Shown piece by piece: positions 16,656 to 24,020 of a DNA stretch of 46,368 bases (its first letter is position 1; the number at the start of each line of letters is the position of its first letter). Source of the DNA: an archaeon (GTDB lineage: Archaea > Thermoproteota > Nitrososphaeria > Nitrososphaerales > Gagatemarchaeaceae); assembly GCA_021791695.1 (NCBI GenBank), contig JAJYWC010000013.1, positions 1-46,368 on the forward strand, written 5' to 3'. The notes beneath the pieces are model-generated. The model was not told the origin of the DNA. It searched no databases and saw only the letters and a program-made list of their open reading frames with translations. The position numbers and the translations under genes were made by a program.

Positions 16656-17637
16656 GGATGAACTCGTCTACCTCTCCGCCGAAGTGACGCGCCTTGCTCT
16701 GCGTGACGTGCACGAGTACCTCGTCGCCCGCCTTGATGTCGGTCACCGAGATCGGCGACCCATCGGGGCGGATCAGCCTGATTGTCTCGGCCTTCTGGAG
16801 CATGACCGTCCCGAGCTCCCCATCGACGGAAGCCTCTATCATCATCAACGGTCTCCTCTCTATCTTGACCCTTCCTATCACGACCTGTCTGGACCTGCCG
16901 TCGTTTGCGACGGTGAGGACCTTGTCCGCCGCCTTGAGCTCGGAGAGGTATCTAGTCTTCTCCGACTCGCCCAGCACGTAGCTGTGGATCGCGCCGGCGT
17001 TGACCCTGAACTCCCTCGTCGGGATGTACTCCGACGGGACGGTTTCGCTGTGAACGAGGAAGAAGAAGCTGGCCCGGCTGCCGATCAGCAGCCCTTCGCC
17101 GACAGCGAGCTGGGAAGCGGTGTCGATGCAGGCTCTCTCTCCCATCCCTACATCGACCACCCTGGTCACCTTGGCGGACGGGAGCGAGTACAGGTCCTTC
17201 TTCTTCAGCGTCGAGGCTATCTCGGCGGCGTCGTCGAGCGCCTCCGCGGGTACCACTATCCCGTCAACACCCTTTTCGAGGATGGTGAACGCGGTCTCCA
17301 TCTCCCCCTTCGTCTTCATGTAGGCGTAGACCTTCTTTCCTGACCTGTGGAAGTCCGCTATCAGGTTCTCGAGCGGGATGATCTTCCAGTTGGAGGGCTG
17401 GACCACCACGAAGGCGTGCCCCTGACCCGAGGCAGCCACTGCCCTCTCCATGTCCCTCGCCCCCGATATCTCGACCCATGCCGCCGTGCCGGCGTTCCCG
17501 TCAGACTCCGAGACGCGGACCAGCGTCATCCCGTCCAGGGACGAGGCCTGCGTCGCCGGGTCCCTGGATATCGCCCTGGTGATGCCCGCTGCCGCGGCTT
17601 CTCTGGAGACCTGCTGGAGGGCCTTGGCTCCGGTCAC
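16645..17637 (-). CDS. 3-dehydroquinate synthase II (archaeal, AroB')
   Basis: This enzyme converts the ADH sugar made by the preceding gene product to 3-dehydroquinate by NAD-dependent oxidative deamination and cyclisation; it is unrelated to bacterial AroB. The 330-residue product contains GVDGIVVPAEALDDAAEIAS, VTRVVDVGMGERACIDTASQL, EGLLIGSRASFFFLVHSET, FRVNAGAIHSYVLG and the beta-rich C-terminal domain ending EVLVHVTQSKARHFGGEVDE, all typical of this family. The first canonical start in frame is GTG 17637. The homologous reading continues for a few codons upstream (KEIVIDV) without a standard start, so the N-terminus may be slightly longer. The end overlaps aroD. Confidence 0.93.
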   Translation of the reverse strand: MTGAKALQQVSREAAAAGITRAISRDPATQASSLDGMTLVRVSESDGNAGTAAWVEISGARDMERAVAASGQGHAFVVVQPSNWKIIPLENLIADFHRSGKKVYAYMKTKGEMETAFTILEKGVDGIVVPAEALDDAAEIASTLKKKDLYSLPSAKVTRVVDVGMGERACIDTASQLAVGEGLLIGSRASFFFLVHSETVPSEYIPTREFRVNAGAIHSYVLGESEKTRYLSELKAADKVLTVANDGRSRQVVIGRVKIERRPLMMIEASVDGELGTVMLQKAETIRLIRPDGSPISVTDIKAGDEVLVHVTQSKARHFGGEVDEFILER

Positions 17638-17656
17638 GTCTATGACTATCTCTTTC

Positions 17657-18451
17657 TCAGGGAGCGTCAGGTTTGAAGACCTCCATCGCCTCTTCTACGC
17701 TCGCCTTGTCGACCACGACTCTCTTGAGCGCTCTAGTGATGAGCATCGGGTCATTGTGCTGGAAGACGTTCCTCCCGTAGGTCACGCCCATCGCGCCCGC
17801 CTTCATCACCTGCTCCGTCATCCTGAGCAGTGCCTCGTCAGAGTCTGCCTTCGAACCGCCAGCGAGCACCACTGGTGCGGGGCATCTCCTGACGACCTCC
17901 CTGAATGTCTCCGGATTTCCCGTGTAGACCGTCTTGACGATGTCCGCTCCCGCCTCTGCCCCTATCCTGGCTGTGTGGGCGACGACCTCCGGGTCCGATG
18001 GGTCTTTGATGTTCTCACCTCTGGGGTACATCATGGCCACGAACGGCACCGAGTGCGAGTCGCACTCGTCGGAGACCATGCCGAGCTGCTGGAGCATCTC
18101 GGGCTCCTCCTTTCCTCCTATGTTCACGTGTATGGAGATCGCGTCGGCGCCTAGCCTGAGGCACTCGGCCACCGTCGCTATGAGGATTTTCCTGTTGGGG
18201 GCCATCCCCAGCGTGGTGCTCGCCGACATCTGGACGATTGAGCCGATTGAGACAGGCTTGCTCAGGTGCTTCAGGATGCCCTTCTGCGCTAGGAAGGCGG
18301 TGGCCCCTCCGCGGGCGACCTTGTTTATAGTGTCCTCGGGGTCCTCGAGGCCCGCGACGGGCCCAATCGTGAGCGAGTGGTCCATTGGGATGCAGAGCAT
18401 CCTTCCGTTCCGGGTTATCCGGGAGAGGCGGACTTGTTTACCAGATACCAA
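17657..18451 (-). CDS. 2-amino-3,7-dideoxy-D-threo-hept-6-ulosonate synthase (AroA')
   Basis: This class I aldolase-like enzyme condenses L-aspartate semialdehyde with 6-deoxy-5-ketofructose 1-phosphate, opening the archaeal shikimate route. The 264-residue barrel shows LCIPMDHSLTIGPVAGLED, AISIHVNIGGKEEPEML, VPFVAMMYPRG, DIVKTVYTGNPE with the Schiff-base lysine, PVVLAGGSKA, and GVTYGRNVFQHNDP. The close relative fructose-bisphosphate aldolase is an alternative, but the operon (asd upstream, dehydroquinate synthase II downstream) makes the ADH synthase call strong. The start is TTG at 18451, seven bases after asd ends. Confidence 0.92.
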   Translation of the reverse strand: MVSGKQVRLSRITRNGRMLCIPMDHSLTIGPVAGLEDPEDTINKVARGGATAFLAQKGILKHLSKPVSIGSIVQMSASTTLGMAPNRKILIATVAECLRLGADAISIHVNIGGKEEPEMLQQLGMVSDECDSHSVPFVAMMYPRGENIKDPSDPEVVAHTARIGAEAGADIVKTVYTGNPETFREVVRRCPAPVVLAGGSKADSDEALLRMTEQVMKAGAMGVTYGRNVFQHNDPMLITRALKRVVVDKASVEEAMEVFKPDAP

Positions 18452-18457
18452 ACAATA

Positions 18458-19519
18458 TCACCCTATGTACCCTTCCCTCTCCATGAGCTCTGCCGTAAGT
18501 ATTGCTGTTCCAGCGGCACCACGGATTGTGTTGTGCGACAGCAGGGTCAGCTGGAGGGCCTTTCCGTCTATCCCGTTCCTTACCCTCCCAACCGTGACCG
18601 CCATGCCCGGAACGGTCCCCGCGAGCCTGTCGAGCCTCGGCTGGGGCCGGTCGTTCTCAGTCCTGACGATTATGGGCTGCTCCGGCGCCGTTGGAAGCTT
18701 GAGTTTCTGCGGGGGACCGCGGAAATCGGCCAGCGCCTTCGCAGCATCCCGCGGGTCAATCTCCTCGTCGAACTCCGCGTAGAGGGTCTCCGTATGGCCA
18801 TCGATGACCGAGACCCTGTTGCAGGAGACTCCCATCGGTATGTCGTGCGGCCTGATCGTCTCGTCCCTCAGCGCGCCGAGTATCTTCTTCGCCTCCTTCG
18901 CGACCTTCTCTTCCTCGTTCTTGATGTAGGGGATGATGTTCTCGGTTATCGCGAGCGATGGAACTCCCGGGTATCCAGCGCCCGACAGCGCCTGCATCGT
19001 TGTCACGATGGCCTTCTGCGCCCCGAAACGCTCCACGAGCGGCTTCAGGACCATCGCCAGACCAGTCACCGTGCAGTTGGGGGTGGTCGCGATGCCGCCC
19101 TCCCATTTCCTCTTCATGCCCTGCCTCTCCAGGAGCTTGAGGTGCGGCGCGTTGACCTCCGGGATCATGAGGGGGACGTCGGGGTCCATCCTGTGCGTGC
19201 TCGCTTCGCTAACCACCATGAAGCCTGCCTGCGCGAACTTCTCCTCGATGTCCCTGGCGGCCTCAGACGGCAGCGCAGAGAAGACGACATCGCAACCGGC
19301 CGCGGATTCGGGCCTCGCGACCTTGACCCTCGCCTTGGCGAGTTCGTCCGGTACCGGGTCGGAGAAGAGCCAGTGGACCGCTTCCCCGTATTGTTTCCCG
19401 GCCGATTCCCCTCCCATCAGAACGTCGAGGCTGATGTACGGGTGCTTCGGGAGCATGTTGATGTAACGCTGACCAACAGCGCCCGTCGCACCTAGTAGCG
19501 CAGCTTTGATTTGTCTCAT
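18458..19519 (-). CDS. asd: Aspartate-semialdehyde dehydrogenase
   Basis: Asd reduces aspartyl phosphate to aspartate semialdehyde, the co-substrate of the next enzyme and the precursor of threonine, methionine and lysine. The 353-residue product is of the archaeal and fungal type: AALLGATGAVGQRYINML (NADP-binding), TPNCTVTGLAMVLKPL with the nucleophilic cysteine, SGAGYPGVPSLAITENIIPY, and GVSCNRVSVIDGHTETLYAEF with the catalytic His. The ATG at 19519 overlaps the lysC stop. Its place in an aromatic operon is explained by the archaeal use of aspartate semialdehyde for dehydroquinate. Confidence 0.95.
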   Translation of the reverse strand: MRQIKAALLGATGAVGQRYINMLPKHPYISLDVLMGGESAGKQYGEAVHWLFSDPVPDELAKARVKVARPESAAGCDVVFSALPSEAARDIEEKFAQAGFMVVSEASTHRMDPDVPLMIPEVNAPHLKLLERQGMKRKWEGGIATTPNCTVTGLAMVLKPLVERFGAQKAIVTTMQALSGAGYPGVPSLAITENIIPYIKNEEEKVAKEAKKILGALRDETIRPHDIPMGVSCNRVSVIDGHTETLYAEFDEEIDPRDAAKALADFRGPPQKLKLPTAPEQPIIVRTENDRPQPRLDRLAGTVPGMAVTVGRVRNGIDGKALQLTLLSHNTIRGAAGTAILTAELMEREGYIG

Positions 19520-20736
19520 TTTTTGACCACCATTGCCTCCCTGATCAGCTCGAGCGCCTTCTGCGCCTGGGCCGAAGACACGAACACCCTGATAGATGAC
19601 CTGATAGTGACTATACCGTAGAGGTTGATGCTGTCCCTGGCCAGCGGCTGGGTTATCCTCTGGATGATGCCGCTCTCGGTCTCGAGAGCGGTTCCCTTCA
19701 CCGTGATCATCGACAGCCCGTCAAAGGAGGAGACCGCCTTGCCGATGCCCTCGCTGACCAGCACGGCGTGCACCTCGTCGAGCACGTTCTTCCCCCCGGC
19801 CACGTAGAATATCGCCGAGGTAGTCTCGAGCGAGAGCGCGAGCAGAGAACCTCCGTCGTTCCTGACGGCACGCGTGAGCTGTGAGACCGACTCGAGCTTC
19901 CTCGCGTCGAGCCCGACCACCGTGACCATGGAGACCCCCTGCGGGAATATCTCCAGGTTGACGGCTGCAAGGTCGCCCTTGATGACCGTCCCGGAGTTCA
20001 GCTTGTCCAGGCTTGTCACCCTGAGTCTGTTCCCGCTCCCCTGGTATCTCAGCGCCTTGACGTGGAGGAATTTCGCGCCGCCGGCTGCGAGCATCTCGGC
20101 CTCTTCTCCGTTCAGGGACTCGATGAACTGCGGGTTCTTCACCTTGTCAGGGTCGCTGGAGTATACTCCCTCAACGTCCTTGATGAGGACAACCTCCTTT
20201 GCATCGAGTATGTTGCCGAGCAGCACGGCCGTGGTGTCGCTGCCCCCTCTCCCCAGCGTCGTGGTCTTGCCGTCCTCCGTCTTGCCGAGGAATCCGCAGA
20301 CTACGGGTACCTTCCCCTCCCGCAGCAGCGGCACGATCCTCTCCTGCGCCCTCTTCCTGCTCAGCTCGACCAGCGGGTTCGCATCGAGGTGGTGTGCGTC
20401 AGTCACCACCGGCCAGTACTGCGTGTCGGGGTCGACCACGACCGACCTGATACCGTGACCCGCGAGGGCGCCGGCCATCAGCTTGGCGCTCGTCCGCTCG
20501 CCCGAGGACAGGAGCTCGTCCGTGAGCGCAGCGTCCATCTCTGGGTTGACCTTCTTCGATAGCGCTACCAGCTGGTCGGTGACCCCCTTCATCGCAGAGA
20601 CGACCACGACGACACCGAGCCCCCTCTCAGTGGTGTCGCGTACCAGCGCCGCCGCCTGCGTGATGCCCTTCTCATCCTCCAGGACGGAGCCGCCGAACTT
20701 GACGACGATCGTTTCCTTATCTTCTCTATTGCTCAA
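19516..20736 (-). CDS. lysC: Aspartate kinase with two ACT domains
   Basis: This enzyme phosphorylates aspartate. The 406-residue product has an amino-acid kinase domain (about 1-255) with VVKFGGSVLED, TDELLSSGERTSAKLMAGAL, TTTLGRGGSDTTAVLLG and VLIKDVEGVYSSDP, and a regulatory tail (about 265-406) that reads as two ACT domains (MVTVVGLDARK and SMITVKGTALE begin them). ACT domains normally bind an amino-acid effector; which one cannot be told. The start is TTG 20736. It is the first gene of the 11-gene operon running to 9601, behind an A/T-rich promoter-like element at 20785-20793. Confidence 0.94.
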   Translation of the reverse strand: MSNREDKETIVVKFGGSVLEDEKGITQAAALVRDTTERGLGVVVVVSAMKGVTDQLVALSKKVNPEMDAALTDELLSSGERTSAKLMAGALAGHGIRSVVVDPDTQYWPVVTDAHHLDANPLVELSRKRAQERIVPLLREGKVPVVCGFLGKTEDGKTTTLGRGGSDTTAVLLGNILDAKEVVLIKDVEGVYSSDPDKVKNPQFIESLNGEEAEMLAAGGAKFLHVKALRYQGSGNRLRVTSLDKLNSGTVIKGDLAAVNLEIFPQGVSMVTVVGLDARKLESVSQLTRAVRNDGGSLLALSLETTSAIFYVAGGKNVLDEVHAVLVSEGIGKAVSSFDGLSMITVKGTALETESGIIQRITQPLARDSINLYGIVTIRSSIRVFVSSAQAQKALELIREAMVVKK

Positions 20737-20784
20737 TTAGCTGAATTCACCAATGTCCAGAGAGAGCGAGAAAGGCTTCTAGAA

Positions 20785-20793
20785 ATAATAAAA
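20785..20793 (-). promoter_or_regulatory. TATA-like box of the lysC-aro operon
   Basis: On the minus strand TTTTATTAT lies 49-57 bases before the TTG of lysC. A start about 25 bases downstream would give a leader near 25 bases. It is the most A/T-rich element close to the gene. A second candidate, CATAAATAAC on the minus strand at 20870-20879, sits in the loop of an inverted repeat further upstream. Confidence 0.45.
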
Positions 20794-20855
20794 GCCGAAG
20801 GCCCACCGATAAACTGAACCGCCTCTGCTGTCGCCCTTCAACTTTCTCTGCCGCC

Positions 20856-20897
20856 TGAGGCCGGCCGACGTTATTTATGCCTTATGTCGGCCGCTCA
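20856..20897. repeat. Inverted repeat with A/T-rich loop
   Basis: The arms GGCCGAC (20863-20869) and GTCGGCC (20886-20892) are perfect complements around a 16-base A/T-rich loop. They extend outward as TGAG at 20856 and CTCA at 20894-20897 with a two-base bulge. The right arm overlaps the stop codon of the MenC-like gene. The loop holds a TATA-like sequence reading towards lysC. It could be a terminator hairpin for the upstream gene or an operator around a promoter. Confidence 0.5.
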
Positions 20898-21980
20898 GTC
20901 GAGTTTCCAGGCCCTCACCGATGATGCTCTGAAGAACCGCTCATCCAGCTTCACCCCGATGCCGTCCCCGGCGTTGGGCTTGATCCTGCCTCCCTCCATA
21001 CTGAATGGGTTGCTCACGACGTCCTTCGCGAAGTACCTGTCGTTCGGCGAGGTGTCACCGGGATAGTCGACAGTCCTGAGCGATGCGAGGGCGATGTTGA
21101 ACGCCCTTCCCACCCCCGTCTCGAGCATCCCACCCACCCAGACGTGGCAACCGGCCGTCCTCGCGAGCCCGGCGACCTCAAGGGAGTTGCAGAGGCCTCC
21201 AAGCCTCCCCGGCTTGACATTGAACACCTCTCCAGCGCCTATCTCAACGGCCTGCCTCGCCCTGTCCACGTTCGAGATGGACTCGTCGAGACAGATCGGA
21301 GTCGAGATCTCTCCGGCTAGCTTCGCGTGGTCAATCAGGTCGTCGTGGCCCAGGGGTTGTTCGAGGTACGCCAGCCCGAATCGGTCGAGCCGCTTCAAGG
21401 ACCGAGCGTCCTTCAGGGTGAAGGACGAGTTTGCGTCGGCGCTGAGCTTGATGTCAGGATACACGTCCCTCACCCTCCTGACGATATCGTACTCCTTCCC
21501 CCTCTCGACCTTCAGCTTCACCCGCTTGTAGCCGCGTGCGACCGAGGCTTCCACCTTCTTCAGCGTTACATCGGGCCTGTCCATCCCGAGCGAGATGCCG
21601 ACGTCGGCGTAACCCTTCGTCGGCCCGAGCAACCTGACCAACGGAACTTTCTTTCTCTTGGCCTCCATGTCCCACAGCATCATCTCGACCGCGGCCTTGG
21701 CCATGTTGTGACCCTTGATGCTCCCCGCCTTCTCAAGGAACTCTGCGGGTGACGGGACGTCCTTCGCCAGCTTCGCAAGGTGGTCCCTGATGATGTGCAG
21801 CGCCGTCGAGTTGTCTTCGTAGCTGTAGTAAGGGCCCACGCTCGTCACGCACTCGCCAAAGGCTGTCACGCCGTCCGATTCCGCGCTAACGATGAGAGCG
21901 TTCCTGGCGGTCTCGGTTCCGAAGCTAGTCGTGAACGGAGACAGGAGCGGCAGACGGACCAGCGTGACTGTGAGCGCCAA
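20895..21980 (-). CDS. Enolase-superfamily MenC / N-succinylamino acid racemase-like enzyme
   Basis: The family contains o-succinylbenzoate synthases and N-acyl or N-succinyl amino acid racemases, often promiscuous. With the start at TTG 21980 the product is 361 residues, as expected; the frame is open further upstream but lacks family similarity there. All catalytic positions are present: KLK (about K155, K157), DAN (D182), EQP (E207), LDES (D232) and NVKPGRLGG (K256), with the capping-domain loop SPFTTSFGTET and the C-terminal VWVGGMLETGVGRAFNIALA. No other menaquinone gene is near. A divergent GNAT acyltransferase at 22284 favours the N-succinylamino acid racemase reading, but specificity cannot be decided from sequence alone. 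Confidence 0.85.
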   Translation of the reverse strand: MALTVTLVRLPLLSPFTTSFGTETARNALIVSAESDGVTAFGECVTSVGPYYSYEDNSTALHIIRDHLAKLAKDVPSPAEFLEKAGSIKGHNMAKAAVEMMLWDMEAKRKKVPLVRLLGPTKGYADVGISLGMDRPDVTLKKVEASVARGYKRVKLKVERGKEYDIVRRVRDVYPDIKLSADANSSFTLKDARSLKRLDRFGLAYLEQPLGHDDLIDHAKLAGEISTPICLDESISNVDRARQAVEIGAGEVFNVKPGRLGGLCNSLEVAGLARTAGCHVWVGGMLETGVGRAFNIALASLRTVDYPGDTSPNDRYFAKDVVSNPFSMEGGRIKPNAGDGIGVKLDERFFRASSVRAWKLD

Positions 21981-22283
21981 CGTTGCTTCCTCGCTCCCGC
22001 TTTTCTTTAACGTTTCACGGGCCTGTCTCCGAAACCGAGAAAAACAACCGTGCAGGTCCTCTCCCGTGTTGTCGCGCGCCGAAGCTTCTCCCTGGAACAA
22101 GAGCGCGCGGCGGTACGATACGTTCGAGAGGAAGCGGCACTTCTCCGGGCCGGTGGCTGACGCCATGCTCGCACTAAAGGTCCGAGCTGGGCTCGAAGAA
22201 TGGCACAAGACCAACTTCCCTCAGGACGGCTTACCCTCTCGCTGGATTGTCTTTATCGCGTCAAACCCGGGGAGGCACGCCCC
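21981..22283. other. Divergent intergenic region
   Basis: These 303 bases separate the MenC-like gene from the GNAT gene. The left end has TTAAAGAAAAG on the minus strand (22000-22010), 20-30 bases before the TTG at 21980. The right end has CTTTATCG (22251-22258) about 26 bases before the ATG at 22284, plus a Shine-Dalgarno-like GGGGAGG just before that ATG. Frames run open through the middle on both strands, but none shows a recognisable protein. Confidence 0.5.
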
Positions 22284-23132
22284 ATGAAGGTGACCGTACG
22301 ACCACTCGAGGACCCCCGGGAGTTTGAGGAGGCGGAAGAGGTCCAGATGTCGGCGTGGGGTATGGGACCAAGGGAGGCCACCCCAAAGGAGGTCATGATA
22401 GCCATCAGCGACAATGGCGGCGTCGTGCTTGGTGCCTTCGACGGCCGGAGGGAGGTCGGCTTCGCGATAACGCTGGCTGCGAGCGTCGAGGGCCACTCGT
22501 ACCTCTATTCGCACATGACGGGCGTTCGCAGCGAGTATCAATCGAAGGGCGTGGGCTTCCTGCTGAAACAGAAGCAGAAGGAGATAGCCCTCGAGAGGGG
22601 CGTAGGAATGATCGCATGGACATTTGACCCGCTCATCTCCAGGAACGCCCACTTCAACATTAAGAAGCTCGGGGTGGTCGCCAGGACATACTTCATCGAC
22701 TACTACGGGCCCATGAACGATTCGATAAACTTCGGCTGGGAGACGGACCGCATCCTCTGCGAATGGTACGTCAGACCCAAGGAGGCGAATCGTCTCCGGT
22801 CCCTGGGCAGGTCCGACCTCCGCGGCGCTCACGTGGCTATCAGCAAGACAGGACACGAGCCGTACTCCCGATGCGTTGACTGGAGCGTCGACCTGACGGC
22901 GAGCAAGGTCCTGGTGGATATACCGTCGGACGTAACGGCGCTTAAGGCCGAGAACATGGAAGAAGGCAAGAGGTGGAGGCTCGCCACCCGTGATGTCTTC
23001 CGGAAGTACTTCGCTGCGGGATACGTCGCACTTGCCCTGATAGAGCGCGGGGATGAGTTCCGGTACCTTCTGATGAAGACGAAGATGCCCGAGAACTTCT
23101 TCCTCCACACGAGGCCCGCGCTCTTGAGATAG
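22284..23132 (+). CDS. GNAT-family N-acyltransferase (COG3375-like)
   Basis: The start at ATG 22284 is preferred over an upstream frame because of the Shine-Dalgarno-like GGGGAGG just before it and a TATA-like box 26 bases earlier. It gives 282 residues beginning MKVTVRPLEDPREFEEAEEV. The GNAT core is visible in LGAFDGRREVGFAITLA, the acyl-CoA loop VRSEYQSKGVGFLLKQKQK (Q/R-x-x-G-x-G-like), and IAWTFDPLISRNAHFNIKKLG followed by YGPMNDSINFGWETDR. These last blocks are characteristic of the COG3375 group. In Geobacillus a protein of this group, encoded with N-succinylamino acid racemase, succinylates D-amino acids. The same pairing occurs here divergently; substrate is inferred. Confidence 0.72.
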   Translation: MKVTVRPLEDPREFEEAEEVQMSAWGMGPREATPKEVMIAISDNGGVVLGAFDGRREVGFAITLAASVEGHSYLYSHMTGVRSEYQSKGVGFLLKQKQKEIALERGVGMIAWTFDPLISRNAHFNIKKLGVVARTYFIDYYGPMNDSINFGWETDRILCEWYVRPKEANRLRSLGRSDLRGAHVAISKTGHEPYSRCVDWSVDLTASKVLVDIPSDVTALKAENMEEGKRWRLATRDVFRKYFAAGYVALALIERGDEFRYLLMKTKMPENFFLHTRPALLR

Positions 23133-23165
23133 CTTATTAGAGGTACGAGCGCCGAGTCGGACCCG

Positions 23166-23951
23166 TTGAACTCCGGACTCGCTGGGCAGAGGGTTCTGGT
23201 CACGGCCTCGAGCGCGGGGATAGGCTTTGGCGCCGCCGAGGCCTTCCTCAAGGAAGGCGCGCGAGTAGTAATCAATTCATCGAACGGGGACAAGCTGGAC
23301 GCAGCAAGGGCAAAACTCGCGCCTCTCGGCGACGTGCATAGCGTGCTCGGCAACCTCATCTTGAAGTCGGACATCGAGAAGATCGTCCAGCAGGCGACCG
23401 ACCAGCTGGGGGGGATAGACACGCTCGTCTACGTCACAGGGTCGCCGAAACCTGGACGGTTCCTGGAGTTCAGCTACGAGGACTGGAGGGCTGCCTCCGA
23501 CCTTCTCGTCGTGAGCCCCGCCTACCTGACGCGACTCGTCGCGGACCGGATGCTCAAGGACGGCACAAGGGGAAGGATGGTGATACTCTCTTCGTACGTG
23601 ATCAAGGAGCCCACGCTTGCCATAGCGCTTTCGAGCGTTTGCAGGGTTGCGATGCTCTCTCTGGTGCGCACTCTCGCGCGGGAGCTGGGGCCCAAGGGTA
23701 TCCGCGTCAACGGGATACTACCGGGCTTCATCAAGACAGGAAGGATAGACCAGCTCGCGCAGGACGCGGCGAAGCGCAGAGGGATCAAGCCCGAGGACTA
23801 TGTAGCGGAGCTGGAGAGGGACATCCCGCTCGGAAGGATAGGGACGACGGAGGAGCTCGCCAGGGCGGTCGTCTTCCTAGGGAGCGACCTCTCATCCTAT
23901 GTATCGGGAGCGTCGATTCCAGTCGACGGGGCAGTCCTCCGTTCCATCTAG
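23166..23951 (+). CDS. SDR-family protein with degenerate active site
   Basis: The 261-residue product has the SDR Rossmann fold: VLVTASSAGIGFGAAEAFLK (cofactor loop with GIG), a region around GGIDTLVYVTGSP (classical NAG replaced), RMVILSSYVIKEPT, and the C-terminal GPKGIRVNGILPGFIKTGRI. The usual YxxxK at the active site reads SSVCR before VAML, so both the tyrosine and the lysine are lost. This matches a ketoacyl-reductase-like SDR subgroup known to lack the perfect tetrad, so it may be a genuine alternative enzyme or a binding protein. The start is TTG 23166, about 25 bases after GCTTATTAG. It precedes pyrB but has no clear link to pyrimidine synthesis. Confidence 0.82.
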   Translation: MNSGLAGQRVLVTASSAGIGFGAAEAFLKEGARVVINSSNGDKLDAARAKLAPLGDVHSVLGNLILKSDIEKIVQQATDQLGGIDTLVYVTGSPKPGRFLEFSYEDWRAASDLLVVSPAYLTRLVADRMLKDGTRGRMVILSSYVIKEPTLAIALSSVCRVAMLSLVRTLARELGPKGIRVNGILPGFIKTGRIDQLAQDAAKRRGIKPEDYVAELERDIPLGRIGTTEELARAVVFLGSDLSSYVSGASIPVDGAVLRSI

Positions 23952-23977
23952 GGCTCTCTGGGCGAGCCGCGGCGTAT

Positions 23978-23984
23978 CGTTAAT
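23978..23984 (+). promoter_or_regulatory. TATA-like box of the pyrBIC operon
   Basis: TTAATAT lies 37-43 bases before the ATG at 24021 and overlaps an alternative upstream ATG at 23985. A transcription start about 25 bases downstream would fall after 23985, which is a reason to take 24021 as the pyrB start. Confidence 0.45.
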
Positions 23985-24020
23985 ATGCAATGTTCGCGGG
24001 CCCCTGTTGGTGCCGATGGC

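Noticed and set aside
21981-22214. Upstream extension of the MenC-like gene
   Set aside because: No family similarity; TTG 21980 gives the normal length and follows an A/T-rich element.
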